A DNA stretch of 64,000 nucleotides from a virus. How positions within the stretch are numbered: position 1 is the first letter of the stretch; each line of letters opens with the position of its first letter. This document shows positions 27,668 through 35,056 of this stretch, in pieces. The translations under genes and the position numbers were made by a program. The stretch covers positions 167,789 to 231,788 of IMG/VR virus record IMGVR_UViG_3300028608_000006; one strand, given 5' to 3'. Below the pieces are notes generated by a model that had not been told where the DNA came from, searched no databases, and worked only from the letters and a program-made list of their open reading frames with translations.

Positions 27668-29392
27668 CTATTCGGAGATGGCTTCTTTGGTGGCGGCTGC
27701 CGCTTCTGCCGCTTGAGTCATCAGCTTCAACTGGGTGAGGGTAAAAAAAGCCATGAATGGGTCGATAGGGGTGTAACCATAACGACGTTCAGGATCCTGG
27801 AACTCTTCGGTACGACGCTTGCACGCCGGGCAGTGGTAGTTAGCCACAGCGACGAAGGTGCGAGCCATCATAGGCGATTTGTTCAGGATGAAGGCAGAGA
27901 GTTTCTTGTTCAGCTCTTTGCTGTCCAGGATAACTTCCATGCAACCCTTGTTGAACTCGGACGCATCACATTCCGAACGCTTCAACACCACGTCTTCGTC
28001 ATCGCTACCAGGAGCGGCCACGGACACGAAGGATTGGATCCAGTGCAGGAACTCGGTCGAGCCCAGAGTGGTCAGCAACAGACCCACTTGAGTTTGGAAC
28101 TCGGCTTCGTTAACCACCTGCCCACGGATTTCCTGGAGCTGTGGATTGATACGACCGGCGTAGTAGTCGAAGGTTTCGAAAGCTTCGGCCAGCGACGCAG
28201 GACCCACGGTGAAGTAGATCGACTTGTCGGCGTTGTAGACGCGGTTGCTGTCCAGACCGTAAGTGGTCTTTTCGATCATGGCCAGCGTCTCTTCGATGCT
28301 GTACTTGATCTTGGAGTTGAAGATGTTGGCGTAGATAGCCGCTTCTTCATCGGTTTCGATGGAGTGACGAACACGAACCAACTTGTCCGGGTCTGCCACT
28401 TCGAACGCCGACCAGTCGCACATCTCGTTCAGACAACGCAGCTGGAGGTTCACACCATTGCTGTGGGTGGAGCGCAGCAGTGCCATGCAGATCGTACCGA
28501 AGTCACTGAAACGGATAACCCGTACCAGGTCCTTGAAGTCGACAATGCCAGTCACCGAACTGTTGACGATACGAGCCGCCAAGAAGTCCCAGACCACACG
28601 CATGCCAGCGATCACCGACAGACTCACAGTGTTACCGCCTACGGTGCGAACGTAGCCTTTAACAGTGCGGTTGATGTCGTTGACCAGACCAGCCAATTCC
28701 AGCTTGCTTGGACGGGTGAAAGTCAGCGAGCAGAACGAATCACGCAACAGCACGTCGAACTGGAACTCACCGTCTTCCGCACGCATCGCCGAGCGACGCA
28801 TTACTTCCGATACGCTGAAGCCCTTAGTGGCACGACCCGGCTTCTTGCCCAGGATGTCACCGGTGACGATGTCGCTGCCACGATCGCTGACGTTGGAGAT
28901 GCCGTCTTCGTTCATGACCTTGGAACGGATCTTGATGCTGTCGACATGCTCTTCCATGAAACGGTAGAGGTCGGCGCACAGTCTGTTCATTTCTTCACGA
29001 GTTTTGCTCGGGAAGTTGGCTTCGATGTACTGAGCCCAGTCAGCATTAGTAGAAGCAACCATGCCCTCAGTTGCTTCACCGCGTTCGTGCAACGACTGCA
29101 TCGCCGTCACAGACAGCCACTTCGAAAGCAGGGTGTTAGCCTTTTCGTTGTTGGCGCGGGAGTTGCCCAGGAAGATCGGCAGGTAACCGAGTTCACGATC
29201 TTCTTCAGTACCGCTACGGGTAACTTCAGACACCGAAGGCAGGACTTTCTTCATCGGGGTGTTTTCAGCGGTATGCACATCGGCATACGCAGCTTCGGCT
29301 ACCGGAGGAGATGCAACAGCACCACCTACGTTATTGACCGCACCGCCCACATTGTTGACTTCACCAACTGGGCCAGTTTCAGATTCACTCAT
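27668..29392 (-). CDS. Virion-type protein, unknown
   Basis: 574 residues from ATG 29392 (AAGGAAA upstream). Begins with an unstructured leader holding a doubled seven-residue repeat (NNVGGAV twice, about residues 13-26). A CPAC pair near the C-terminus (about residue 525) with additional cysteines could bind zinc. The C-terminal end is Ala/Glu rich. No catalytic family recognised. Follows the basic protein gene at 29420 by 27 bases in an operon. Confidence 0.7.
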   Translation of the reverse strand: MSESETGPVGEVNNVGGAVNNVGGAVASPPVAEAAYADVHTAENTPMKKVLPSVSEVTRSGTEEDRELGYLPIFLGNSRANNEKANTLLSKWLSVTAMQSLHERGEATEGMVASTNADWAQYIEANFPSKTREEMNRLCADLYRFMEEHVDSIKIRSKVMNEDGISNVSDRGSDIVTGDILGKKPGRATKGFSVSEVMRRSAMRAEDGEFQFDVLLRDSFCSLTFTRPSKLELAGLVNDINRTVKGYVRTVGGNTVSLSVIAGMRVVWDFLAARIVNSSVTGIVDFKDLVRVIRFSDFGTICMALLRSTHSNGVNLQLRCLNEMCDWSAFEVADPDKLVRVRHSIETDEEAAIYANIFNSKIKYSIEETLAMIEKTTYGLDSNRVYNADKSIYFTVGPASLAEAFETFDYYAGRINPQLQEIRGQVVNEAEFQTQVGLLLTTLGSTEFLHWIQSFVSVAAPGSDDEDVVLKRSECDASEFNKGCMEVILDSKELNKKLSAFILNKSPMMARTFVAVANYHCPACKRRTEEFQDPERRYGYTPIDPFMAFFTLTQLKLMTQAAEAAAATKEAISE

Positions 29393-29419
29393 GTTCAACG
29401 TTTCCTTGAAGCGTGGAAG

Positions 29420-30373
29420 TTAAGCAACAGGTTGTTCGATAACGTCGCCGGCCTGGAGCTGGGCGATGGATTCGCGCAGGCGTTCGGCATTCGCATCGGT
29501 GGACAGAAGATGTTCAGTGTCATCGCCCACGACATCTTTCTCGACATCAGGAGCTTCGAGCAGAACCGCGTCAGCGACATCAGCGTCGATCACAGGGTCG
29601 GAAGGCATTGGGTTTTCCGGGGTGTAGCTGTGCAGCACGTCAGCCGCGTCGCCTTCAGCGGAAACCTGGGTGTGGTACAGGGGGAAAACCTTTTCCATAC
29701 GCTCGCAGTGCAGGGTGCGCATGTATTCGAAGATCGGGGTGGTTTCCTTGTTGTGGTGCTCGTCAGCGTAACCGTCGATTTCCGGCTTACGTGGGGTGAG
29801 CATCAACATGATGTCCGGGATGGTACCGTCAAACAGACGCGCCAGCATCTCGGTGTAGTGCATGAAGATGTCCATGTAATCTTCAGGCTCTTTCTTGCCA
29901 TCGACGAATGCCACGATTGCGTTGATGTCTTCAGTCACCTTGGTGATCTGTTCATCGCAACGGTTGATCAGCGCTTGTTCTTCAGGAGTGATCTCGAAGC
30001 GCTTCTCGTCAGCCAGACGGCAGAACACTTCAACGCCGGAGTGCACACGGATGATCGCAGGGATCACGTCGTTGATGTTCTGCATGACGATGACGTTGGT
30101 CAGCTTGTCTTCCATACTGGTGGCTTCGTCGAACTGAGCCTTGGTCATCTTGCCCTGACGAACCTTCTTCTTCAGCTGCTTCAGACGACGATTGGCCTGA
30201 TCGGCAATGCTTTCGTCGGTGGCCTGTTCGGAGTACAGCTTGGCCATTTCACGGCGACCAATGATCTTCTTGCTGAACGCCTCTTCTTTACGGGCGTGTA
30301 CTTGCTTTTGCTTAGCGCGCTTCTGACGTTTGGCTTGTTTGTTTGCGCGCAGCGAAGTTTGTTTGGTAGCCAT
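29420..30373 (-). CDS. Bipolar charged protein, possibly scaffold or nucleic-acid associated
   Basis: 317 residues. The first 35 residues are very basic (Lys/Arg/Gln repeats, such as KQAKRQKRAKQKQ) and the last 90 are very acidic and Pro/Ala rich, with a helical core between. Such bipolar proteins often bind nucleic acid or act as head scaffolds, but nothing shows which here. Divergent from the plus gene at 30416 across 42 bases. Confidence 0.65.
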   Translation of the reverse strand: MATKQTSLRANKQAKRQKRAKQKQVHARKEEAFSKKIIGRREMAKLYSEQATDESIADQANRRLKQLKKKVRQGKMTKAQFDEATSMEDKLTNVIVMQNINDVIPAIIRVHSGVEVFCRLADEKRFEITPEEQALINRCDEQITKVTEDINAIVAFVDGKKEPEDYMDIFMHYTEMLARLFDGTIPDIMLMLTPRKPEIDGYADEHHNKETTPIFEYMRTLHCERMEKVFPLYHTQVSAEGDAADVLHSYTPENPMPSDPVIDADVADAVLLEAPDVEKDVVGDDTEHLLSTDANAERLRESIAQLQAGDVIEQPVA

Positions 30374-30415
30374 ATGCTATGTTCCTTTTAATTAACAGCC
30401 AATGGTAAAGCCCCA

Positions 30416-31381
30416 ATGATTATTGAGAGCCAAGATGCGGTAGTGATGCATGAGGATGAAGATCTTGCCGCCACCCTCATCGGCGGGATCTGGACTGACT
30501 TTAAGGCTTCTATTCCCGAGCCCCAAGCTAGAATATTAACCGAGGGGTTCAATTTAATTCTCCTCGGAATGCCAGCAGGTGAATCATCTGTCGGTGACCT
30601 CGAAGACGACGAGAGCTACGACGGTGATCGCGTTGACTCCCTGCTGCCGAACGTGGTTTTGGGTATGTTGGTCGATGACACTGTCCATACCGCTGAAAAG
30701 AAAAATAACCTGTTTCAGCTCATAACCGGCAATATAATCGAAACGCTGGTGAAGATGGGCTTCACGCTCAACGAAGACGAAGTCAGTCAAGAGCGTCTGA
30801 CCGAACTGTGTCAATTGGTCTCCCTGTTCTACGACCTGCACAACTACCAAGACCTCATTGGTCTGGCTGACGTTCTGGACTCGGCGGACATCCCACCGAA
30901 AGAACGTTACCTGATGGTAATGCAGAAATACCTGGGTATGAACTTCGACATTGATGTCTACGAGCTCATGGTAGACGATGTGAGCGAGGTTACGCTCAAA
31001 GCCATCCGTGACGCTCTGTTGCAAGAGGACATCACTGAGATGCCCCCACAGATGATCGTAAAGCGGGTCATCCAGAACAAAGAGCTGCTGGACGGAACGC
31101 TGGCTTACAAACACATCCGTAACAACGGTTCTGTGGGTGGGTCTGTTCAAAGCTTCCTGAACTTCTACCGCCGTGAGCTGGAACGCCTCACTGACGAACC
31201 TACTTCGGACAACATGATCCAGTACGGTAAAGAAGTCATGGCGATCTTCCTGGCCAGTGAGCTGAACACACCGGTATTGAAAGACAAGCTGATCCGTTAT
31301 CTCGCCGACATCGTCACTGACTACCAAGCGATGATGCAGGTTGAATCACTCATTAACCGGTTGGTACTCACCGATGACTAA
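30416..31381 (+). CDS. Conserved protein preceding RNA polymerase beta' gene, unknown
   Basis: 321 residues, acidic and helical, start ATG 30416. Its stop TAA overlaps the start of the RNA polymerase gene (ATGACTAA at 31374-31381), so the two are translationally coupled. No motif recognised. Coupling suggests the product is needed with the virion RNA polymerase or the virion core. AT-rich codons are commoner in its first 100 residues than in its neighbours. Confidence 0.7.
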   Translation: MIIESQDAVVMHEDEDLAATLIGGIWTDFKASIPEPQARILTEGFNLILLGMPAGESSVGDLEDDESYDGDRVDSLLPNVVLGMLVDDTVHTAEKKNNLFQLITGNIIETLVKMGFTLNEDEVSQERLTELCQLVSLFYDLHNYQDLIGLADVLDSADIPPKERYLMVMQKYLGMNFDIDVYELMVDDVSEVTLKAIRDALLQEDITEMPPQMIVKRVIQNKELLDGTLAYKHIRNNGSVGGSVQSFLNFYRRELERLTDEPTSDNMIQYGKEVMAIFLASELNTPVLKDKLIRYLADIVTDYQAMMQVESLINRLVLTDD

Positions 31382-32672
31382 ACTCGAGTTTCTCAAGCAC
31401 TGCTTTGATAACAAGGGTTACGGGCTGAAAGCAGCACTTCAGTCCATGATCACCATTCAGTTTGAAGACGAAGACTCGTCGGGGGCTTTCAAGAAGATCC
31501 CGTTTGCGGTCTTCGTGGAAGGGGGTAAGTACCACACCCTCGTAGGTGATGAAGTCGTAGTGGTTGAAGGGGATGCCAAGGTACCTCTCTTCCACATGGA
31601 CTTCCTGATGGATCTCCCTGCTGACTTCCACCCCTGCCTGAAGAACACTGCGGTCAAGACCACCTTCGGGTTGTTCCTATTCAACGTGATCCTCTTCTGG
31701 GAACCCTTCCAAGGTAAGGTGGACTACGTCAACAAGGAATTCACCAAGGGCCTGATTGAAGGCCTGCTGAGCCGCTTGATGGTGGACAACCCTAAGCCGG
31801 GTGAAGAAGTTCCTGAAGGCAAGGCCAGTGTTGATGACTGCCTGAAGTTCAGCGAGAACTGCAACTTCCTCGAAGGGTTGGGGAGTCACTTCATTAAACC
31901 GGGTGGCGTGGACATTCTGGTGGTTGATCCGTCGATCACTAAGTTCCTCAATGAACAGTTCGAACTGCACAAGCACGAGCTGAACAACCCGGTTGTCTTT
32001 ACCGAGATCGTTGACAAAGCGGTAAAGATGGACGAAGAGATCCAGCGTAAGGGTCCGAGTAAGAACTTCTTCATTAACAAGAAGTTTATTCACACGGCTC
32101 GTAAGCGGATGTTCTTGGCGTTTGGTATTGAACCGAATGCCACGGGTGATGGTTGGGTGGCTTTGCCTCAGTCGCTGAACACCGGTATTGACCCTAAGCA
32201 CATCGTTGACTACATCAATACCTCGGTAGCGGGTTCGTACTCCCGTTCCATGGCAACAGGTGACGGTGGCGCTCAGGTAAAAGAAACCCTGCGTCTGGTG
32301 GGTCGTTCCTCTGTCGCAATGGAAGACTGCGGTAGCCCGGTGGGCGAGTTGATCCGTATCGACGACAAGAACAAGAAAGGTTGGATCGGTGGCTATCAGA
32401 TTGTTGACGGTAAGGCTGTACTGCTTACTGAAGAAAGCATCAACAAACTGATCGGCAAGAAGATCTCCATCCGTGTAACCGAGTATTGCACCACGCCTGA
32501 CGGCAACTACTGTCGTGTTTGCTGTGGTGAGAGTCTGGGTATGCTGGCAACTCGTATCAGTGCTGAGGTAGTGCTTATCCCGACTACGTCCATGTTGACA
32601 CGAATGAAGGCAGCTCACACCGCGGGTGGTACGGTTGTGCGTCTGGATCTGAAGACAGCGATTCGTGGTTGA
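31374..32672 (+). CDS. RNA polymerase beta' C-terminal subunit, probably virion polymerase
   Basis: 432 residues from ATG 31374; an in-frame TTG at 31341 is less likely. Diagnostic beta' elements: MEDCGSPVGE (equivalent of the EDDCGT element), then a zinc site TEYCTTPDGNYCRVCCGES, and MLTRMKAAHTAGG matching the trigger-loop end TMRTFHIGG of cellular beta'. A second beta' C-terminal gene (37420) lies beside the RNA polymerase beta gene in the order of the phiKZ non-virion enzyme, so this copy most likely corresponds to phiKZ gp80 of the packaged polymerase that reads early promoters. That choice is by elimination. Confidence 0.8.
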   Translation: MTKLEFLKHCFDNKGYGLKAALQSMITIQFEDEDSSGAFKKIPFAVFVEGGKYHTLVGDEVVVVEGDAKVPLFHMDFLMDLPADFHPCLKNTAVKTTFGLFLFNVILFWEPFQGKVDYVNKEFTKGLIEGLLSRLMVDNPKPGEEVPEGKASVDDCLKFSENCNFLEGLGSHFIKPGGVDILVVDPSITKFLNEQFELHKHELNNPVVFTEIVDKAVKMDEEIQRKGPSKNFFINKKFIHTARKRMFLAFGIEPNATGDGWVALPQSLNTGIDPKHIVDYINTSVAGSYSRSMATGDGGAQVKETLRLVGRSSVAMEDCGSPVGELIRIDDKNKKGWIGGYQIVDGKAVLLTEESINKLIGKKISIRVTEYCTTPDGNYCRVCCGESLGMLATRISAEVVLIPTTSMLTRMKAAHTAGGTVVRLDLKTAIRG

Positions 32673-32696
32673 AGCAAAAAAAATAAACAAGCTATA

Positions 32697-32725
32697 CCTC
32701 TCCTCCCCGTAATGGGGAGGAGAGG
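32697..32725. terminator. Convergent bidirectional terminator
   Basis: Twelve-base-pair stem CCTCTCCTCCCC / GGGGAGGAGAGG with a 5-base loop, between the RNA polymerase gene (plus) and the HNH gene (minus). The flanks GCTATA and GGCTATG extend the pairing slightly. Confidence 0.85.
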
Positions 32726-32732
32726 CTATGCC

Positions 32733-33236
32733 TTATGCGTGGAGTTTCTCAGGTGGGATGACCCATTGGAGGTTGCCCATATCGAAGTTGGCCTTGTCGT
32801 TGTCTTTATGACTGACGATCAAGTCCTTTGGATGGTGCCCTGCCAAATGGTCAGGGACTGGTAAGAAGGCACACGCTATTGCCCGGTGAATAGTCAGGGG
32901 TTCAGGCTTCTTCTTAATGTTCGTCACGATGTGCGGGTAACCGCTGGAATCGAGGTTCCAATCAACAAACTTTGGATCCGTGGAATTTCGTAGGTTGGCG
33001 ATGCGACCTTTGTTGCTAATGAAGTACAGGTACGGGGCCACTCTAACGTTCGCTCCAGGCACCGTTAACGCTGCTTCGTGCCGGAAGTACACCAACGGCA
33101 TGAAGACCTCGTAGTCGGGGTCGTGAGCAACCTTAGAGCGCAGCGTGTCATTAATGATACCAAGCGTGAACGGGTATTCGAACTCGCGATACAGTTTCAT
33201 TTCTGGGGTGCTGAGCATCGTCTCTAGAAATTCCAT
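32733..33236 (-). CDS. Free-standing HNH homing endonuclease
   Basis: 167 residues from ATG 33236 (GAGG upstream). The C-terminal half shows the HNH_3/NUMOD-type pattern: a DSSGYPHIV strand, TIHRAIACAF, then IVSHKDNDKANFDMGNLQW, giving the H-N-N/H cleavage site with the final NL-W pair typical of the family. Such genes are selfish elements inserted between phage genes. It sits next to the virion-type RNA polymerase gene and has its own flanking hairpins on both sides, as an inserted cassette would. Confidence 0.85.
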   Translation of the reverse strand: MEFLETMLSTPEMKLYREFEYPFTLGIINDTLRSKVAHDPDYEVFMPLVYFRHEAALTVPGANVRVAPYLYFISNKGRIANLRNSTDPKFVDWNLDSSGYPHIVTNIKKKPEPLTIHRAIACAFLPVPDHLAGHHPKDLIVSHKDNDKANFDMGNLQWVIPPEKLHA

Positions 33237-33276
33237 AATGCGTATACCTCGAAGTGTAGGGACAGGCAAGCATATC

Positions 33277-33304
33277 CCTAACGGATCCCGGAAGGACCGT
33301 TAGG
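33277..33304 (-). terminator. Intrinsic terminator hairpin
   Basis: Perfect 8-bp stem CCTAACGG / CCGTTAGG with a 12-base loop, between the HNH gene start and the stop of the 33327 gene; ends the small-gene run 33327-35029 on the minus strand. Confidence 0.65.
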
Positions 33305-33326
33305 AACATTAACAGGAACGTGTTGC

Positions 33327-33812
33327 TTACAGATCTATTGCGCCACTCAGGAGGAACATGACTTTGTCCCCTAAGTGGGTGGTGGAGAAGTTCAGTTTAG
33401 CCATGAACTCCGGCAACCGTAACATGTCCCCCAGGACCATTAACGTTGCCAGATCGTTGAACTGCGAGACGGTTTCTATCGCTAGACACAGCTTGGTAGT
33501 AACCCAGGCGGTGTGCACAGTGGCGATGTCGTTGAGGTACACCTCATTCGTCACATCGACACCCGTCTTCGCATCCATCTCCTTCATGACTTCCATGAGG
33601 AACTCCAGCGACGCCATGACGTTGCTTTCTGGATCGTCCATGTAGACTTCGGGATCATCCACCACCGGCATGTACACCGCCATGGCGTTGGGCAGATCCT
33701 TCACGACGTTGAATAGCGCTTCCATCAGGATAAACGCTAGGAAGTCAGGACTGACGTCTGCGTAGAGCTCTTCCCGTGTTGCAGGGTTTAAGTTGATGGT
33801 TAGGCTTTTCAT
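33327..33812 (-). CDS. Small hypothetical protein
   Basis: 161 residues, acidic, helical, Met/Leu/Val rich, no motif recognised. ATG 33812 overlaps the stop of the upstream gene by four bases (ATGA type). Last gene of a five-gene run of small proteins read from the helicase side. Early genes of phiKZ-like phages are often of this size, but function is unknown. Confidence 0.65.
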   Translation of the reverse strand: MKSLTINLNPATREELYADVSPDFLAFILMEALFNVVKDLPNAMAVYMPVVDDPEVYMDDPESNVMASLEFLMEVMKEMDAKTGVDVTNEVYLNDIATVHTAWVTTKLCLAIETVSQFNDLATLMVLGDMLRLPEFMAKLNFSTTHLGDKVMFLLSGAIDL

Positions 33813-34183
33813 GCGACCGCCGGTTCAGGAACCTCGATCAACACGACGATGCCGGCTGCGGTAACGTTCGTGATTTCGAACTTGTTGTTGGCGTAGGGCT
33901 TCAGGTTCTGGATCGCTTCAGCGTACAGCGGCGTTTTCTCGAAACGCTCGAACGACTGCAAGATAACCTTGCCTTCGGACTTGCAGTACTTCTGGATATC
34001 TTCCTGGCGAACCAGCTTCGGAGGGATTTCCAGATAGCGCTCAACCAACGCACCGCTGATGTCGTTGAACTGATCGCCTTCCATGATGCAGCGAATACGC
34101 TCTTTTGCCAGCAACTGCACCAGGTAGTAGTTGCTGTATTGCTCTACTTCGGGTGTAGGGACGAACAGGGAACGAATGCTCAT
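33809..34183 (-). CDS. Small hypothetical protein
   Basis: 124 residues from ATG 34183, which overlaps the stop of the upstream gene (TGA 34182-34180). An open extension before this ATG belongs to the neighbour's other frame. Soluble, with a hydrophobic C-terminal strand (GIVVLIEV). No family recognised. Confidence 0.65.
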   Translation of the reverse strand: MSIRSLFVPTPEVEQYSNYYLVQLLAKERIRCIMEGDQFNDISGALVERYLEIPPKLVRQEDIQKYCKSEGKVILQSFERFEKTPLYAEAIQNLKPYANNKFEITNVTAAGIVVLIEVPEPAVA

Positions 34184-34614
34184 AATCTGACTCCTTCGGC
34201 CAACAGCAGCCATTGGTTTTTGTAGGCACGAGCCACCTTGATGGATTTAATGTCGTACCCGTTGTATGCCGCGTTGATCACGTCTTCGTTATGGGTATAA
34301 AAAGCCGTAATCAAATCGTCTACTTGGTTGCAGTAGTTGATGAACCCGATTTCAGGATTGCTCATGAAGTTCCAGAGTTCTTCACCATGTGCCGCCAAGA
34401 TGATGTTGCCGTGACCATCCCACAGACGGTCCTTGAGATGACCATAATACCAGCCATCGTCAAACCAATCATCAGCAGCCCCACTATCCATCATCATTTC
34501 GATGAGGCCTTCCTCAACCACCGCTGTAACAACATGCGATGCATTGTGAATGCCGGGGCACTTTAGTAGGAGTGGTATTAACTTGACGCGGTCGTCTTTT
34601 TCAAACAACGCCAT
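34180..34614 (-). CDS. Small hypothetical protein, paralogue of next gene
   Basis: 144 residues. Aligns by eye over its length with the adjacent 34616-35029 product: LLLKCPGIHNASHVV against VILRCPKVGLLSQVV near the N-terminus, and INYCNQVDDLITAF against LGYCDELTKALETF followed by WLLLAEG against WIIAVKGG at the C-terminus. An acidic loop with several Trp/Asp (about 48-62) is specific to this copy. Function unknown; a diverged tandem duplicate. Confidence 0.7.
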   Translation of the reverse strand: MALFEKDDRVKLIPLLLKCPGIHNASHVVTAVVEEGLIEMMMDSGAADDWFDDGWYYGHLKDRLWDGHGNIILAAHGEELWNFMSNPEIGFINYCNQVDDLITAFYTHNEDVINAAYNGYDIKSIKVARAYKNQWLLLAEGVRL

Positions 34615-34615
34615 G

Positions 34616-35029
34616 TCATCCTCCCTTTACAGCAATTATCCAGTGGTTGGGAAGTTTCTTGAGTAGTAGCATGTCGCCATTGGAATGGTGGCGCTGTACT
34701 AAATCAATCACAGTTCGATTTTCCAAAGCAAATGTTTCCAACGCTTTGGTCAGTTCATCGCAGTAACCAAGGAACGTGGAGTAGGGATCACGCCTGAAAC
34801 TAATGTGCTCTTCCTCACTCCCATTGAACGTAACGTCCCCGTCGATCTCGTAGAACTGATCTTCGAGGCAACGCTGGTAGACACCTAGGTAGGTGCCCTC
34901 CAGAATCTCATCCCCATACGACAGGGCTGAGAACATCGCGTCTTCCAAGGCGTCTTCGACAACCTGACTGAGCAACCCTACCTTAGGACAGCGTAGGATC
35001 ACCGTCCGGTAAGTATCCTTCTTATTCAT
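34616..35029 (-). CDS. Small hypothetical protein, paralogue of 34180 gene
   Basis: 137 residues, start ATG 35029. Shares its N- and C-terminal blocks with the gene at 34180 (see there). It lies 27 bases after the helicase gene and is probably cotranscribed with it. No known domain recognised. Confidence 0.7.
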   Translation of the reverse strand: MNKKDTYRTVILRCPKVGLLSQVVEDALEDAMFSALSYGDEILEGTYLGVYQRCLEDQFYEIDGDVTFNGSEEEHISFRRDPYSTFLGYCDELTKALETFALENRTVIDLVQRHHSNGDMLLLKKLPNHWIIAVKGG

Positions 35030-35056
35030 AACGGTAACTCATGAAGGTACCGCGCA

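Noticed and set aside
27713-30391. Very long open frame (about 890 codons) opposite the 27668 and 29420 genes
   Set aside because: Antisense shadow produced by C/G-rich third positions; the composition is Val/His/Arg/Gln heavy with no motif, and the minus-strand genes have ribosome sites and operon spacing.
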